From: Perkinsus olseni
Lineage: Eukaryota > Perkinsozoa > Perkinsida > Perkinsidae
NCBI GenBank assembly: GCA_013115135.1
Contig: JABANP010000261.1
Span: 1 to 64,000, forward strand
Length of the DNA stretch: 64,000 nt
Direction: 5' to 3'
Each line of letters opens with the position of its first letter. Position 1 is the stretch's first letter. The position numbers and the translations under genes were made by a program. The notes beneath the pieces were generated by a model. It searched no databases and had not been told where the DNA came from. It saw nothing but the letters and a program-made list of their open reading frames with translations. Of the stretch, positions 54,291 to 64,000 are shown piece after piece.

Positions 54291-54786
54291 CGACGCCTAT
54301 GCTCTGGGTGAAACTGTTCATCTTGTCATCTTGAAATTCTTGGTCGTATTTATACAGTATAAATTCGGCAGTATAAATTATTCTTCCCGACTCCTCGAGC
54401 CGCCAGACATGAGCTTCGGCACACTTCTGATAGAGCACTTGGAACCCAACGCAACAGGGTCTGCTGTTGAGAGGTCCAGTTTGAAATGAGGGTGTTTAAA
54501 GGAGGTTCTCTAAAACGAGTCCGACCACCGCTCGACTCGAGTTTATCATAAATTGTGTATGAGGAGAGACGAAGTACAACGGACTTCGTCGCCTCATGAA
54601 CCCATACGGCTCGTGAACTTGACCAATAATCTTGGTCCAGGATACCGAGCCTGTAGAGAAGAGCTGCTGCGGGCTGAGTATGGGACACGAAAAAGTGATG
54701 CTTCAGGTTTCCAAACATTACCCGAAGTTTCCTAAATCGGGAAGCGACGGCATCAAGAAGAAAGAGAGAGAAGAATCGCGGAAAAT

Positions 54787-57000
54787 TCAATCTCGATCGC
54801 CTGTTGAACAGGCCCTGTTCCCTTCGCTGCTCCACTGAACGGCGAGGCGTGGGCATAGAGAGCCACCTATTTCCCCAACCGCTCCCGGAGTTGTTTCACC
54901 TGAACTCAGTTGTACTCTCAGAATTTGTTGGTGTACGTCACCCACCCTTCCTTGGACGGCCATGAGAAGCTCTTCGGCGGCCTGCAATTGTCCCTCGCGG
55001 TTGCTTGGCTTTCTCTCTTCCTCTCGCAGCTTGCTGTATCTGCATAAATACCAGTTAGCAGTCCAAAGCCATCACTGGCCTACCTCAGGTGGATGGGAAC
55101 CATCGGCGAAGGTATGCTGCTAGCTTTCTTGATGTCGCGCAGCCTTGCCTTTCTTGCCAGAGTCTCCTAAAATGATTAGTAACTCTCATTGAGGCAAGAC
55201 ATGCACACTTCTTCCCAGGTTGAGTTCGACTCTCTCCGGCTGCCGAAAAAACTCTGGAGCACGCCTCGAGCGATCGCTTCTGACCTGAAGCGTACCCCCA
55301 AGCTCAACGCCAACAGACACATGAGCATTTTAGCTTAAAATAATGCTTACCCGGGCCCATGATTGCTAAGGAACTTGAGTTTCGCCGCCCTCCTGTTACC
55401 CATGAAGTACTCAGTCGGTTCTTGGGTGAAACTCGTATCCCCGTACTGCATGACATGACTGAAAAAAGTCCGACGATAGCAAGAGGGGCAATTCTTGACT
55501 GAGCATCCGAATCACCTATCATCTGTCTCTTTTCTGACCATATCATACTGATGCTGTAATGTCTCATTGTTATTTCTTGGATCTCGTGTTTCCTCATCCT
55601 CCATCCAGTTGACCGAAAAATGGTCTCCCAGGCAGGTCCCGAGGGAGACGTTGCCAACGACATCGTTCTGAAAATGAGCAAGACGTTATCACCCACATGT
55701 ATGCGAGCGGGGAAAGTTGCACGGGGTGAGTCTGTCCTACTGGAGTGCAGTAGGTAGCAAAGCTGACTTCACTCTCATTGGCGGCAGTAACATAATATCT
55801 ACAAACCACGGCGGAATAAAAATAGCATCCTCAGGCTGAGGGCCCAATCAGCGTTTACTGGTTGGGAATAGTTGGCAGCCCATCGAACATACTGCCGGAC
55901 TCGCAGGCCTCAACGTAGAAAACTAACTGTTTATACCTGAACCCAAGAGACTTAGGAAAGTCTGTGCTGTTGGAGGCACACATTTTCTTGGTCTCCATAG
56001 CCTCCAGCCATGACCGAACTTGCTTCTTGCTGATCGGTTTGTCCACTAGTCCCAAGAGTCCCGCTAAAAGAAGACTCGAGCTGAACCGCCGGGATGTAAA
56101 TTCATAAATAATATCAGAATAGTTTGTATGTTATTAAGGCTTTTATAGTATGATATAAATAATATATAACAAGAACTGGAGATTAAATCTATTATAATTG
56201 ATATTATCAGGAACATGAAGCTGCGAGCAGGGCAGAAGTCCCCTTACGCCCTCCATGATTCACGTAATTGATGAAGACGTAATCGTCCTTGGTGCTCTTC
56301 AAAACTCTCCCTGTAGCAAGCGAGGTATCTCCTGTCAGGACCTGCAGAGATGGGCACCTTGGTCTAGGAGGATGCAACTGGAACTGATCGCACCGCATGA
56401 GAGATGGAACGATGCCATTGGCATCACCGGGCGGAGGAAGTTCCTCCGAGTAACCTCTCGAAGCTGGGCCAGCCTACCCCTTCCACATTTTTCACCGTGA
56501 CCTCGTCATGGCTATAATCTAGTTTGCAACCTTCGTAGACGTCCACGCCAGGATCGGTGTCTGGCATTGGGAGTAGCTCCATATTTGCGCAGCTGGCCCA
56601 CCTGTTGGTTCGTTGAATAGGTTTCCGGGATAGGGATTCTTTGGGTCATTGACGACGTCGTTGTACCTGGAGACCCACACTGTAGCATGCGCTGCTGCCG
56701 TTCATCCTCTGCTCACGAAAAGGTGATGATGTGTTCTTCCGGAATGCCACGCCTTTTCAGGATCTGATAGGCATGGCATATGTCAGCTTGATGGCCGTAG
56801 TTATCGTAACCCTTAGAACCAGCGATAAGGACCTGATATCACGAATTAAGGCCATCGACAAGTTCAAGTTTCCATCCACGAAGCATGTCAATCGTACGTA
56901 CAGCCCAGTGATGCGACCCTGAATTATCGCCCAGCGGTTGCGAAACCCCAATTGATGGGCCAATGCAGAGAAGTGCAGCAAACGCCACAGAAAGAGTCAT
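54787..57000 (-). CDS. LGMN: Legumain (asparaginyl endopeptidase, family C13)
   Basis: A lysosomal or secreted cysteine protease cutting after Asn/Asp. Eleven exons in full phase: 57000-56902, 56832-56717, 56666-56602, 56560-56478, 56341-56248, 56063-55859, 55798-55741, 55667-55516, 55458-55351, 55152-55084 and 55039-54787; 433 residues, the usual length. A signal peptide ([20 protein letters not shown]) is followed by [20 protein letters not shown]. The catalytic His is His150 in YVNHGGPGLLG. The catalytic Cys is Cys206 in [15 protein letters not shown]. Other family marks: [28 protein letters not shown] and [11 protein letters not shown]. The spacing between His and Cys is about 15 residues longer than in human legumain, through an insert near 178-193. 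The C-terminal prodomain is short and ends in an unusual Gly/Ser-rich tail. The join 55351/55152 uses a CAAG acceptor chosen by phase. Confidence 0.95.
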
Positions 57001-58139
57001 GATGCAAGCAGAGATTGAAAAAGTTCTGAGGGAGTTTAGGCAGCCTCTCTATTCGTTCAGTTCGGAAAAGCCCCTCTCCCTGGCGATCCCGAGCAAGATA
57101 TAACGGGCATCGCACGGGCTGAGTTCTTCCGCCTTTTGCGCTGCAGTTCGTTCCTTAGCTTATCACTGAGGTGGAAACAGCTTGATGGAGTCTACGACTC
57201 TGTGTGTAACACAAGACTGCTGCTCCCGCATGTGCACTACTGTTGCTTCGCGGCAACCTTCTCGCTTTTGCTCACAACATTCTCATCCAATTTGCACTCG
57301 TGTACCGCTTTGGGGGCCATTTCGTTGAGTGACACGGAGTTCGTTGTGCGGTAATGCACGTGTTTGACTGTGGCCAGTGTATTTCTGTCCCCACTTATAA
57401 TTCATCGCTGAGTTCTTCTCAGCGAGTGCGAATCCAAAGGCCACTCTAGCGGAAGATCAGATGCCGCCAACACTGACGAGACATTCACAGCTCGAAAGCA
57501 TCGAGATGAGCCACGCAAGCCCGGTGTTCGATAGACCAGCTAGAGTGGTCACTGACCACTGGTCAGCACTGTGGTGGGCCGTGCGCACTCCGCACAATAC
57601 AACTGTACGAACCGCGCGGTACGATCGTGGAAACTGGGGGACGCTGTCCCGGCTGTAACCCTTGGCACGCGGCATACGACTCGTATGATACGAGATACAT
57701 GGAGAATTCATGATGAGGACCGTGGACCACGGTGTCGACTCCGCGCAGACTTTCAAGGGGCAGATTTCGATAAGATTTACCTTGGCGGCCTGAGAGCCTA
57801 AACAGAAGGTGATGGAATCACCGTGGTCCTCAGTAGATGAAAACAAGAGAGATTCGCATCGGTAAGGTGCTCCTGCCTCGGAGCTAATCAGTCATGGGTT
57901 GTAACGATCAAACTCACCTGACTGTCGTTTCTCTCTGTGTGTGTGTGTGAGTTTATAGTCCAACGCCGGTTCCGGCTTAGTTAGACTCTTGCCGATGTGC
58001 ACAGTTGGAGACACTCTGTAGCGTTGATATGCAGTGCAATCAGACAGATTATCAATCAATAAGCTTCCCTCAGGGGTACATTCAACTAGAAAGGCTTCCT
58101 CTCCTCCTGGCAGGATCCGCTTACACATCCGAGAGCTGT
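57001..58139. other. Intergenic region upstream of legumain
   Basis: No supported gene. The legumain promoter (minus strand) should lie just above 57000. Confidence 0.45.
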
Positions 58140-58592
58140 GCCTACGACCGTCGCACAAGCCTCGCCCGATGTGCCACGACCAGCATCATCTCCAGGACTC
58201 GAAAAAGTCTGCCAATCAAGTTGTTTTTCCCCGTTCGGTTAGCTATCATTAGGCGATGGTCTCCACCAAACTTTCTATTTCCAATTAGTTTTCGGAAGCT
58301 CTTTGAAATAGAGCTTTTCGCAGTAGTCAGCCATAGCTGCACATCGACTCACACAGATTGTTATTTGCCCAAGAGTTCCGCTTCCGACTATGAAACTAGG
58401 CCGCAAGCGAGACCGATCTGGTCTTTGACAGTTGAGCATTAGATGAGCGTTCCCATCCCTGACCCCACAATGACGACAATTAGTATCACGAACCGTTGCA
58501 TTGTAGCCAGGTCTATATTCATAGGCCTTCAAAAGAATCGAGTGGCCCGACAATAGCTGCAAGAATGCCCCATTGTTTCTCGACCGCACCAC
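58140..58592 (-). mobile_element. LINE-like 3' remnant (putative)
   Basis: Minus-strand frame with NATVRDTNCRHCGVRDGNAH followed by LMLNCQ and a basic stretch. The C-x2-C-x7-H-x4-C pattern is typical of the region after the reverse transcriptase in non-LTR retrotransposons. Neighbouring frames (RETLVERLRALGREIV at about 58570-58640) continue the similarity with frameshifts. No reverse transcriptase core, poly-A tail or target duplication was seen. Confidence 0.36.
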
Positions 58593-58766
58593 TTTTTGGA
58601 CACTATCTCTCTGCCGAGAGCTCTCAAGCGCTCTACAAGCGTTTCTCTGTAGTAATTGTAAGTTTCTGGAAAAGATGACCTGCTTGTGTTATACCAGCTT
58701 GTGTGACCAGTTACAGATCCGTCCTTACATTGGTGTGTGTCATGTAGTTGGTGTGCCTTTATCAGC

Positions 58767-61700
58767 ATGGGCTTGTATTCTCCCTGCTTGCTTGCTTCTC
58801 TGGCCTGTATCGGGGATGCCTGCAGCTTTCTATTCGCCAACTTCCCTGTGAGCGATTTGGACGTCCAGAGGGCGAATAGATGGATGAAGCGCCGTGGACC
58901 CGACACCACAAACGTATGGCGAGATTCGCATGGCAAGTGAGGTTCGCACACCTCGAACTCCCTCTTGGGATATGATCTGGCATAGGCTCGCACTCTCCTC
59001 ACTTGTTCTACCGTATCATCCCATGCTCACAAGTTCGCGAAGGCGAGAGTTCGGCTAGATCATATCGCCCGTGAGCCGTGATCTTCACCGATTTCAGATA
59101 CACGTACGTCCACAATCTACTCCACATGACAGGAGAAATCGTACAGCAGCCACTGCGGTAGGTTAGTTCAACACTCAGCGAATGGTGTATTGTCTCATGA
59201 AATGTGGAATTTCCCCAATTTTCCAAGTGACGGCTCCCAACGAGCCTTAAGGCTCCGACTAAGACACACCACGTCTCTATGGCGACAGAGGACGTTACAC
59301 TCATGTGACACCTGAATCTTTCTATAAAAGTGTTTCGAAAACCTTTCTGGGAGAACTCTGAACACAACAAGAACACGAATGCAGTGTTCCGAACACTGTG
59401 TTCGTGTTCTCATGTCGTAGAGGGACTTTGCATTCTAGAACGTGCACGCCAAGAAAAGGGGGTATGCCTTCTTTTCTTTTTTTAGCTCGGATGACGCGGA
59501 CATGGTAGCACTGTTCAACGGTGAAATTTACAACTGGGAGGAGCTGGCACAAGGAGATAATTCTATCATATCAGATGGCCAGGTCATTCTCCCGCTCTAC
59601 AGGTCCGAGCGTCCACGCATGAACCTCGTGGAGTGTACCTCTCAGGAAACTTGGCGTCGACGAATTCGCTCGTCACCTTGATGGCGAACTTGCGATCCTG
59701 GTTCATGACCGAACGAGAAGCGAAATCACTCTGGCAGCTGATACTTTCAGTACAAAACCACTCTGGTGAGGCGTTCGCATTGACGGGCAGGACGACCAAC
59801 ATTCACCACCTGCATTATACGATATGACAAGCTCTTCCCGAACGACAAGCTAGTTCGTGCTGCCTTTCCTCAGGAAAGCTCTGCCGAGCTCACCAACGCC
59901 GGCATCTGTCAGGTTCGCTAGGGAAGGCTCTCGTTTCGCCGCAGCAACATACAAAAGTGCCTTAGCCGCCTTGGGGTTCGCTGTGAGTTGCTCGCCGTTT
60001 GTACAGTTTCGTATCCTCAGAGGCTTTTCAGGATGCTGGTATACAAATGGTCAGTCCGAATAGTGTCCTGGTTTTCGTGGAGGGTGACTCCGGCAACGTA
60101 GACCTCTCCCATACGATAACTGTCACAGAGTTCGACATAAGGCAGTACAAGGTGACAGCCTGGCCGCTCGCCGATAGTTGCTCTATCGTGCTGAGCCCAT
60201 TCCTCATCAGAGGATCACTTCATAGGGGACACCGGGTGTGGTGTCGGCTTGATCAGACCGTTCACCAGAGATAGCGGGAAGCTCACCACCCTTAGAACTC
60301 GACGGAGACCGCGGCATAGGAGAGAGGAGTTAGGCTCTTGATACATCACAGATAGGCTTACATTAATATCAGTCTCAATACTATTGAGAGCTGTTTTTGC
60401 CCTCGCGTGAAGCTAGTAGCTAATATTGAGTCAGAAGTAGCTAATAGCTTCACGCAAGAGTGGAAAGCGCTTTGATATAATTGTCCTGCATACGCCATGG
60501 AGACAGATCGAACACAATGATGTATCCGAATAAGCAATGATTGAAAGGACGGTTCGCTGAAGAGAATGAGCGTCGGACCGTCGTTCGATTGCAGAAGTCT
60601 ACGGCCGACTTTGAGACCGCTTTCATCGGTGCGCTGAGAAAGAGGACACACGCCGTGCAGCATCCTATTTTCATCGGGCTCAGCAGCGGGTAGGCTTCTG
60701 TAATTAGGGTCAATCCTGAGCAAAAATGCTGCTGTTCACACTCAGTCACGACTCGGGAGCTATCCATCTCGGCCTCTTACGCTTGGGACTGCACCACACC
60801 GCAGTAACCATTTCGGGAGACGAGGACCTCACTGTCGTTGAGAACAGGTGCGGACAGCTTCAGCGTCCGCCCGATGCTCTACTAGTTCAGTAGAGCTGAG
60901 TTCCCGATTCAGGGTCAATCAAGAGTCCGATCTTAATGAACACTGGTTGTTTGCCATTTCGAGCCGAGACGACGAGGATGAGGCCGACTGGGTGGAAGCC
61001 GAGGTTGAGCACTTCAACTACACACATGAGGCGTACCTTAGTTGCGACTTTAGTGCCCTCAAAGTCGCGGCGATTTCTCAGTGACCTTCCGCCTTCCTTA
61101 TCCGCCGACCAGGCTTCTAGAGGCCTCTCACTCATCTGCAGGCACATGCGTGATCAGGGTGAGCACAGGGTGAACGATTACCAATACCAGCGCAGACTCG
61201 TTTATAAACTCTCGCTCATGCAACTCGTGTTCAAGGCGCATTGGTGTACCTCTCGGGGACGGGAGGTGACGAGGTCTTGTCCGACTATGCCTTCAATGGC
61301 ACAAGGTTCGGAGCTCAGTCGCAGTTCGGCGGCCTTTGGCCAAGGGATCTCCATAGTGTCTTCCCTTGGGGCACGCTATTTCTGAGTACGCAAAGGGACT
61401 ACTTGATGAAGGAGGTGTGTGACGCACTCGCGCCCTGCAGGACTCGTCACTTCTTGCTCAGGAGCTGGTGGCCGGCTCACATGGTGTAGAAGGCCGTTAC
61501 CCCTTCTTGGACCGCCGAGTGGTGCAAGAATGGCTATGGCTCTCGGCAGATGTGAAGAACTCAGCATACAAGGTTCACACTACCGGGCCCTCACACAGCA
61601 ATTTGGCTTCCAGGCTCCGTTGAAAGTTCTGTTCGATACCCTCAATTATCCCTATTTACCGACCAAGGTCGGCTTCTCCGTGATGTCGAGGCAACTGCCC

Positions 61701-61880
61701 TCTGATGAGCCAGTGAGCTACCTTGCTCTGCGCGCACTGAGCGGAGTGGTTCACCTCAGACCCACATATGGAAGTCCCACCTACATGCACCTCGGTTTTG
61801 TCCTCCGCCATTGGCGACAGATCTCATCTCAAAGGGAGTGCATTATGTGCGTGCATCGTAACAGTTGGACTCACAGTTAA
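58767..61880 (+). CDS. Asparagine-synthase-like protein with signal-peptide-like N terminus
   Basis: Exons 58767-58936, 59098-59157, 59486-59602, 59646-59765, 59913-59982, 60032-60151, 60595-60689, 60746-60847, 60913-about 61070, about 61112-61157, about 61230-61411, 61440-about 61585, then from about 61609. The first eight junctions are phase-checked. N-terminal GATase half: RANRWMKRRGPDTTN, YVHNLLHMTGE, ALFNGEIYNWEEL and RHLDGELAILVHDR. Synthetase half: PIFIGLSSGHDSGAIHLGLL (a modified PP-loop spanning an intron), VYLSGTGGDEVLSDYAFNG, GVEGRYPFLDRRVVQEWLW and a KVGFS tail. Such enzymes amidate a carboxylate using glutamine and ATP. The start codon follows TTTATCAG|C, and the first residues MGLYSPCLLASLACIGDA look like a signal peptide ending just before CSFLFANFP, where the family has MCGF. 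The 3' end is uncertain (this frame stops at 61880). Confidence 0.86.
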
Positions 61881-62895
61881 TTCGGCCCACTTCTGCACGG
61901 CTTTCCACGTGCTATGGAGTCCTAGCATCATCTAAGAAGGCGAGCTAGCTTCATGAGCACATATTGATGTTTACCGCGCGCCCGTTCAGTCGGCGCAATC
62001 GCTCGCACTGCCAGGCTGGAATGCGTAGATTTTGTATCCTCACATCAGCAACATGTGCATGTCATTGTAGGCCTGCCCTGCGGGTGGAATCAGTTCTCCT
62101 TGGGGAGACAATAGATGCTCCTTCGCTACCTGTCAGAGCGGCCGTGTTCTCGTAGAGAATACCATGAGGTGCACCCACATGGGTGAGCAAAATAGCTCTT
62201 TCTAACTCGTGCTCTGGAGCCCTTCGGTGCTCACCAGGCACATGGACGGGCCAAGTAATCTGCCAAGAGGCACGCCCAGAAGCAGAAGCGTGGCCGACGC
62301 TTCAACCGCCCAAACCTGTTCTAGAACACATCGAACAACTCCCTTCACCACAAACGGTAGCGGCGTAACTGGAAACTGCGTCACATCTCAATGGGGCGTC
62401 CGACTCTCTCGACATTCGGTGAAGCAATCAACCTGGATAATCTCCTCAATGTTTTTCTCTATCAGCACAATGACGTCGTGTGACACGAAACTGTGACGGC
62501 TTCCCAATCGCTTGCTGAGCGTATTACGGTTGTTCGGAGAGTTCAGCCATTACTTCTCGATAGTGTTCCCGCTGTTGTTACGTTTAATCTTTTACATCAG
62601 GGAACCCGAAGCGACTTGCCGGATCTGTGCTCATTTCCTAGTCTTTGAGCTATTCTTGGAAGTTTTACCGCAACGTCTCGACAAATGCACTACTTTCTTC
62701 ATAACCGGTATGGCCGTTATTATATAAGTCCTCGGATATGACGTCTTCGAACGATCGTCGATTCGACGATCGTTTTACCCTATTGGGTACGATGCGACCA
62801 CATTCTTTTTGAATCCTATGGCAGAGGAACTCGTCTGAGTCGACGTCCCGATGGTTCAAGTTCCTGAGGGCCACGCCGTTGCCCAAGTCCAACCC
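61881..62895. other. Intergenic region with a palindrome
   Basis: No supported gene. 62750-62761 (AACGATCGTCGA) and 62763-62774 are exact inverted copies with a 1-nt spacer. Confidence 0.5.
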
Positions 62896-64000
62896 CTATG
62901 AGAAACCGCTGAGCCACCGCCTCTCTCACGCGGCATGCACACACAGCACAGACCTCATGATAGATTGGCTCGAGGGTATCCGACGCACATTATTCACCGT
63001 ACTGTCAGAACGCTGTCTTGGTAGTCAAAGACGCTATGCGAGGGGCTGCCGAAGCAGCTCAAAAAGGCGACCTTGCTTCTTTCGTGAACGAGAAGATCCT
63101 TCCCTCTATAATAAGATACCACAATATACTGGCCTTCCACGATGGCCCAATGGCCACGGACTGTAAAACAGCGTGCGAGTAGCGGGTCGGGCCATACTTT
63201 GTCCGTATCAGGTCTGATAGGGATGCTAACCACGAGGATATTCGCGTTCGCGATTCTGACAGATCCAGAAGGCACGTCAACGAACGAATTTGATGAGTGA
63301 GCTCCTCGGTTGTTCGGTCGAAGTTGCGGGGAAAGTTGCTTCCGTTTTGCAGGAAGTTCAGTCCTCAATTCGTTCAGCTGCTCGAGGATCTCACTCTGGG
63401 TGAAATTGTCATGTCCGGCTGGGCAAGAGGGCTTTTTGAATTCCTCCTGTTGGCCTTCGAGAGGCTGGGGCTGGTTGGCACAGATGCTGTTGGCGGCGCA
63501 TGCTCACAAGTATGCTGCACAATTTTCTCTGTGCTTCTATTATGAACGTTTGCCTTCTCGGCTAACTTGATACTCCTGCGAGTAATCGCCATGAGGTTGA
63601 CTCATTATCGAGTGAAAATGCATCTCCGGCCTAGGTTATTGACCACCCTTTAGGACTTCCAAGATAGGAGCTCCCGGGCAGACTGTTTTTACGAGAGAGT
63701 TCTATCTGCGGTAGGTGATGCGTAACGGCCTCTATCGCTAAAAGCACGTCTGCGAGGCCTTTCAGGCTAATGATGGAGACGTTTATCGAGTGCTGGGGGA
63801 CGTCAATGTCGAACTGTATGACACTCTTCAGGATTCGAGCTTATCAGAGTTATCAGAAGAATGCGCTTCTCGGGAACGCCGACGCCTTTCAGAGTCCGAT
63901 GAACTCGTGGTCACGACGGGCTTCTCTTCAGGTCACGCCGGTTTTGTGGAGAGCGATCTTGAAATCCTCCGCCATACTGAGACCCGAAGCAGATGTTCAA
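62896..64000 (+). CDS. Unrecognised gene, cut by window end
   Basis: A strong plus-strand exon at about 63011-63171 follows ACTGTCAG: NAVLVVKDAMRGAAEAAQKG, then FVNEKILPSIIRYHNILAFH. The stretch from about 63745 to the end of the window is open in one frame: NDGDVYRVLGDVNVELYDTL, then acidic and Ser-rich (SLSELSEECASRERRRLSES). Between them the frame could not be chained. I do not recognise the family. The gene runs off the right edge. Confidence 0.36.

Noticed and set aside
55221..55325. Plus-strand exon-like block ([20 protein letters not shown])
   Set aside because: It falls in a legumain intron on the opposite strand. The minus-strand exons on both sides are phase-consistent.

Overview
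The window reads as nuclear DNA of a protist with intron-dense genes. Many introns are only 40-55 nt (GT...AG), others several hundred nt, and single-exon genes lie between them. The gene content (PEX5 and a peroxisomal DHAP acyltransferase, Sec20, SLX1, SLBP, legumain, a heptatricopeptide-like helical-repeat protein, LEA2-like membrane proteins, EF-hand proteins) fits an alveolate, most likely Perkinsus or a relative. That placement is inference from gene style; no rRNA or spliced-leader gene was seen. Exon chains were assembled by eye from reading frame, splice dinucleotides, intron phase and family resemblance.

0-8.8 kb (+): an unrecognised multi-exon gene, the histone-stem-loop-binding protein SLBP, a second unrecognised locus, and a probable HPR/FASTK-like organelle RNA-binding gene. 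8.9-25.6 kb (+): PEX5, the peroxisomal import receptor with TPRs; a Sec20-type ER SNARE; an unrecognised small gene; and GNPAT, dihydroxyacetone-phosphate acyltransferase, which ends in the PTS1-like tripeptide SRM and is thus a plausible PEX5 cargo. Introns in this stretch hold a complete tRNA-Ser (sense), a complete tRNA-Glu (antisense) and several tRNA 3'-half relics that begin exactly at the 5' splice site. This is the most unusual thing in the window.

26-34 kb: three tandem single-exon paralogues, each exactly 286 codons, encoding a membrane-anchored LEA2-like protein, with duplicated flanks. 35-44 kb: a tRNA-Arg(CCT), then three minus-strand genes: SLX1 (GIY-YIG nuclease subunit), ASNSD1 (asparagine-synthetase-like with a Cys cluster insert) and a Na+/Ca2+ exchanger of the CaCA family. 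An 11-copy, about 93-bp minisatellite lies between the last two.

44.6-64 kb: EF-hand/DPY30-like exons (+), a secreted collagen-like Gly-X-Asp repeat protein (-), a complete 11-exon legumain (-), a LINE-like relic (-), and an asparagine-synthase-like gene (+) whose N terminus looks like a signal peptide directly followed by the expected Cys. A decayed copy of two of its exons lies at 53.8 kb. The right edge cuts an unrecognised plus-strand gene. Intergenic DNA carries several near-perfect short-spacer inverted repeats.
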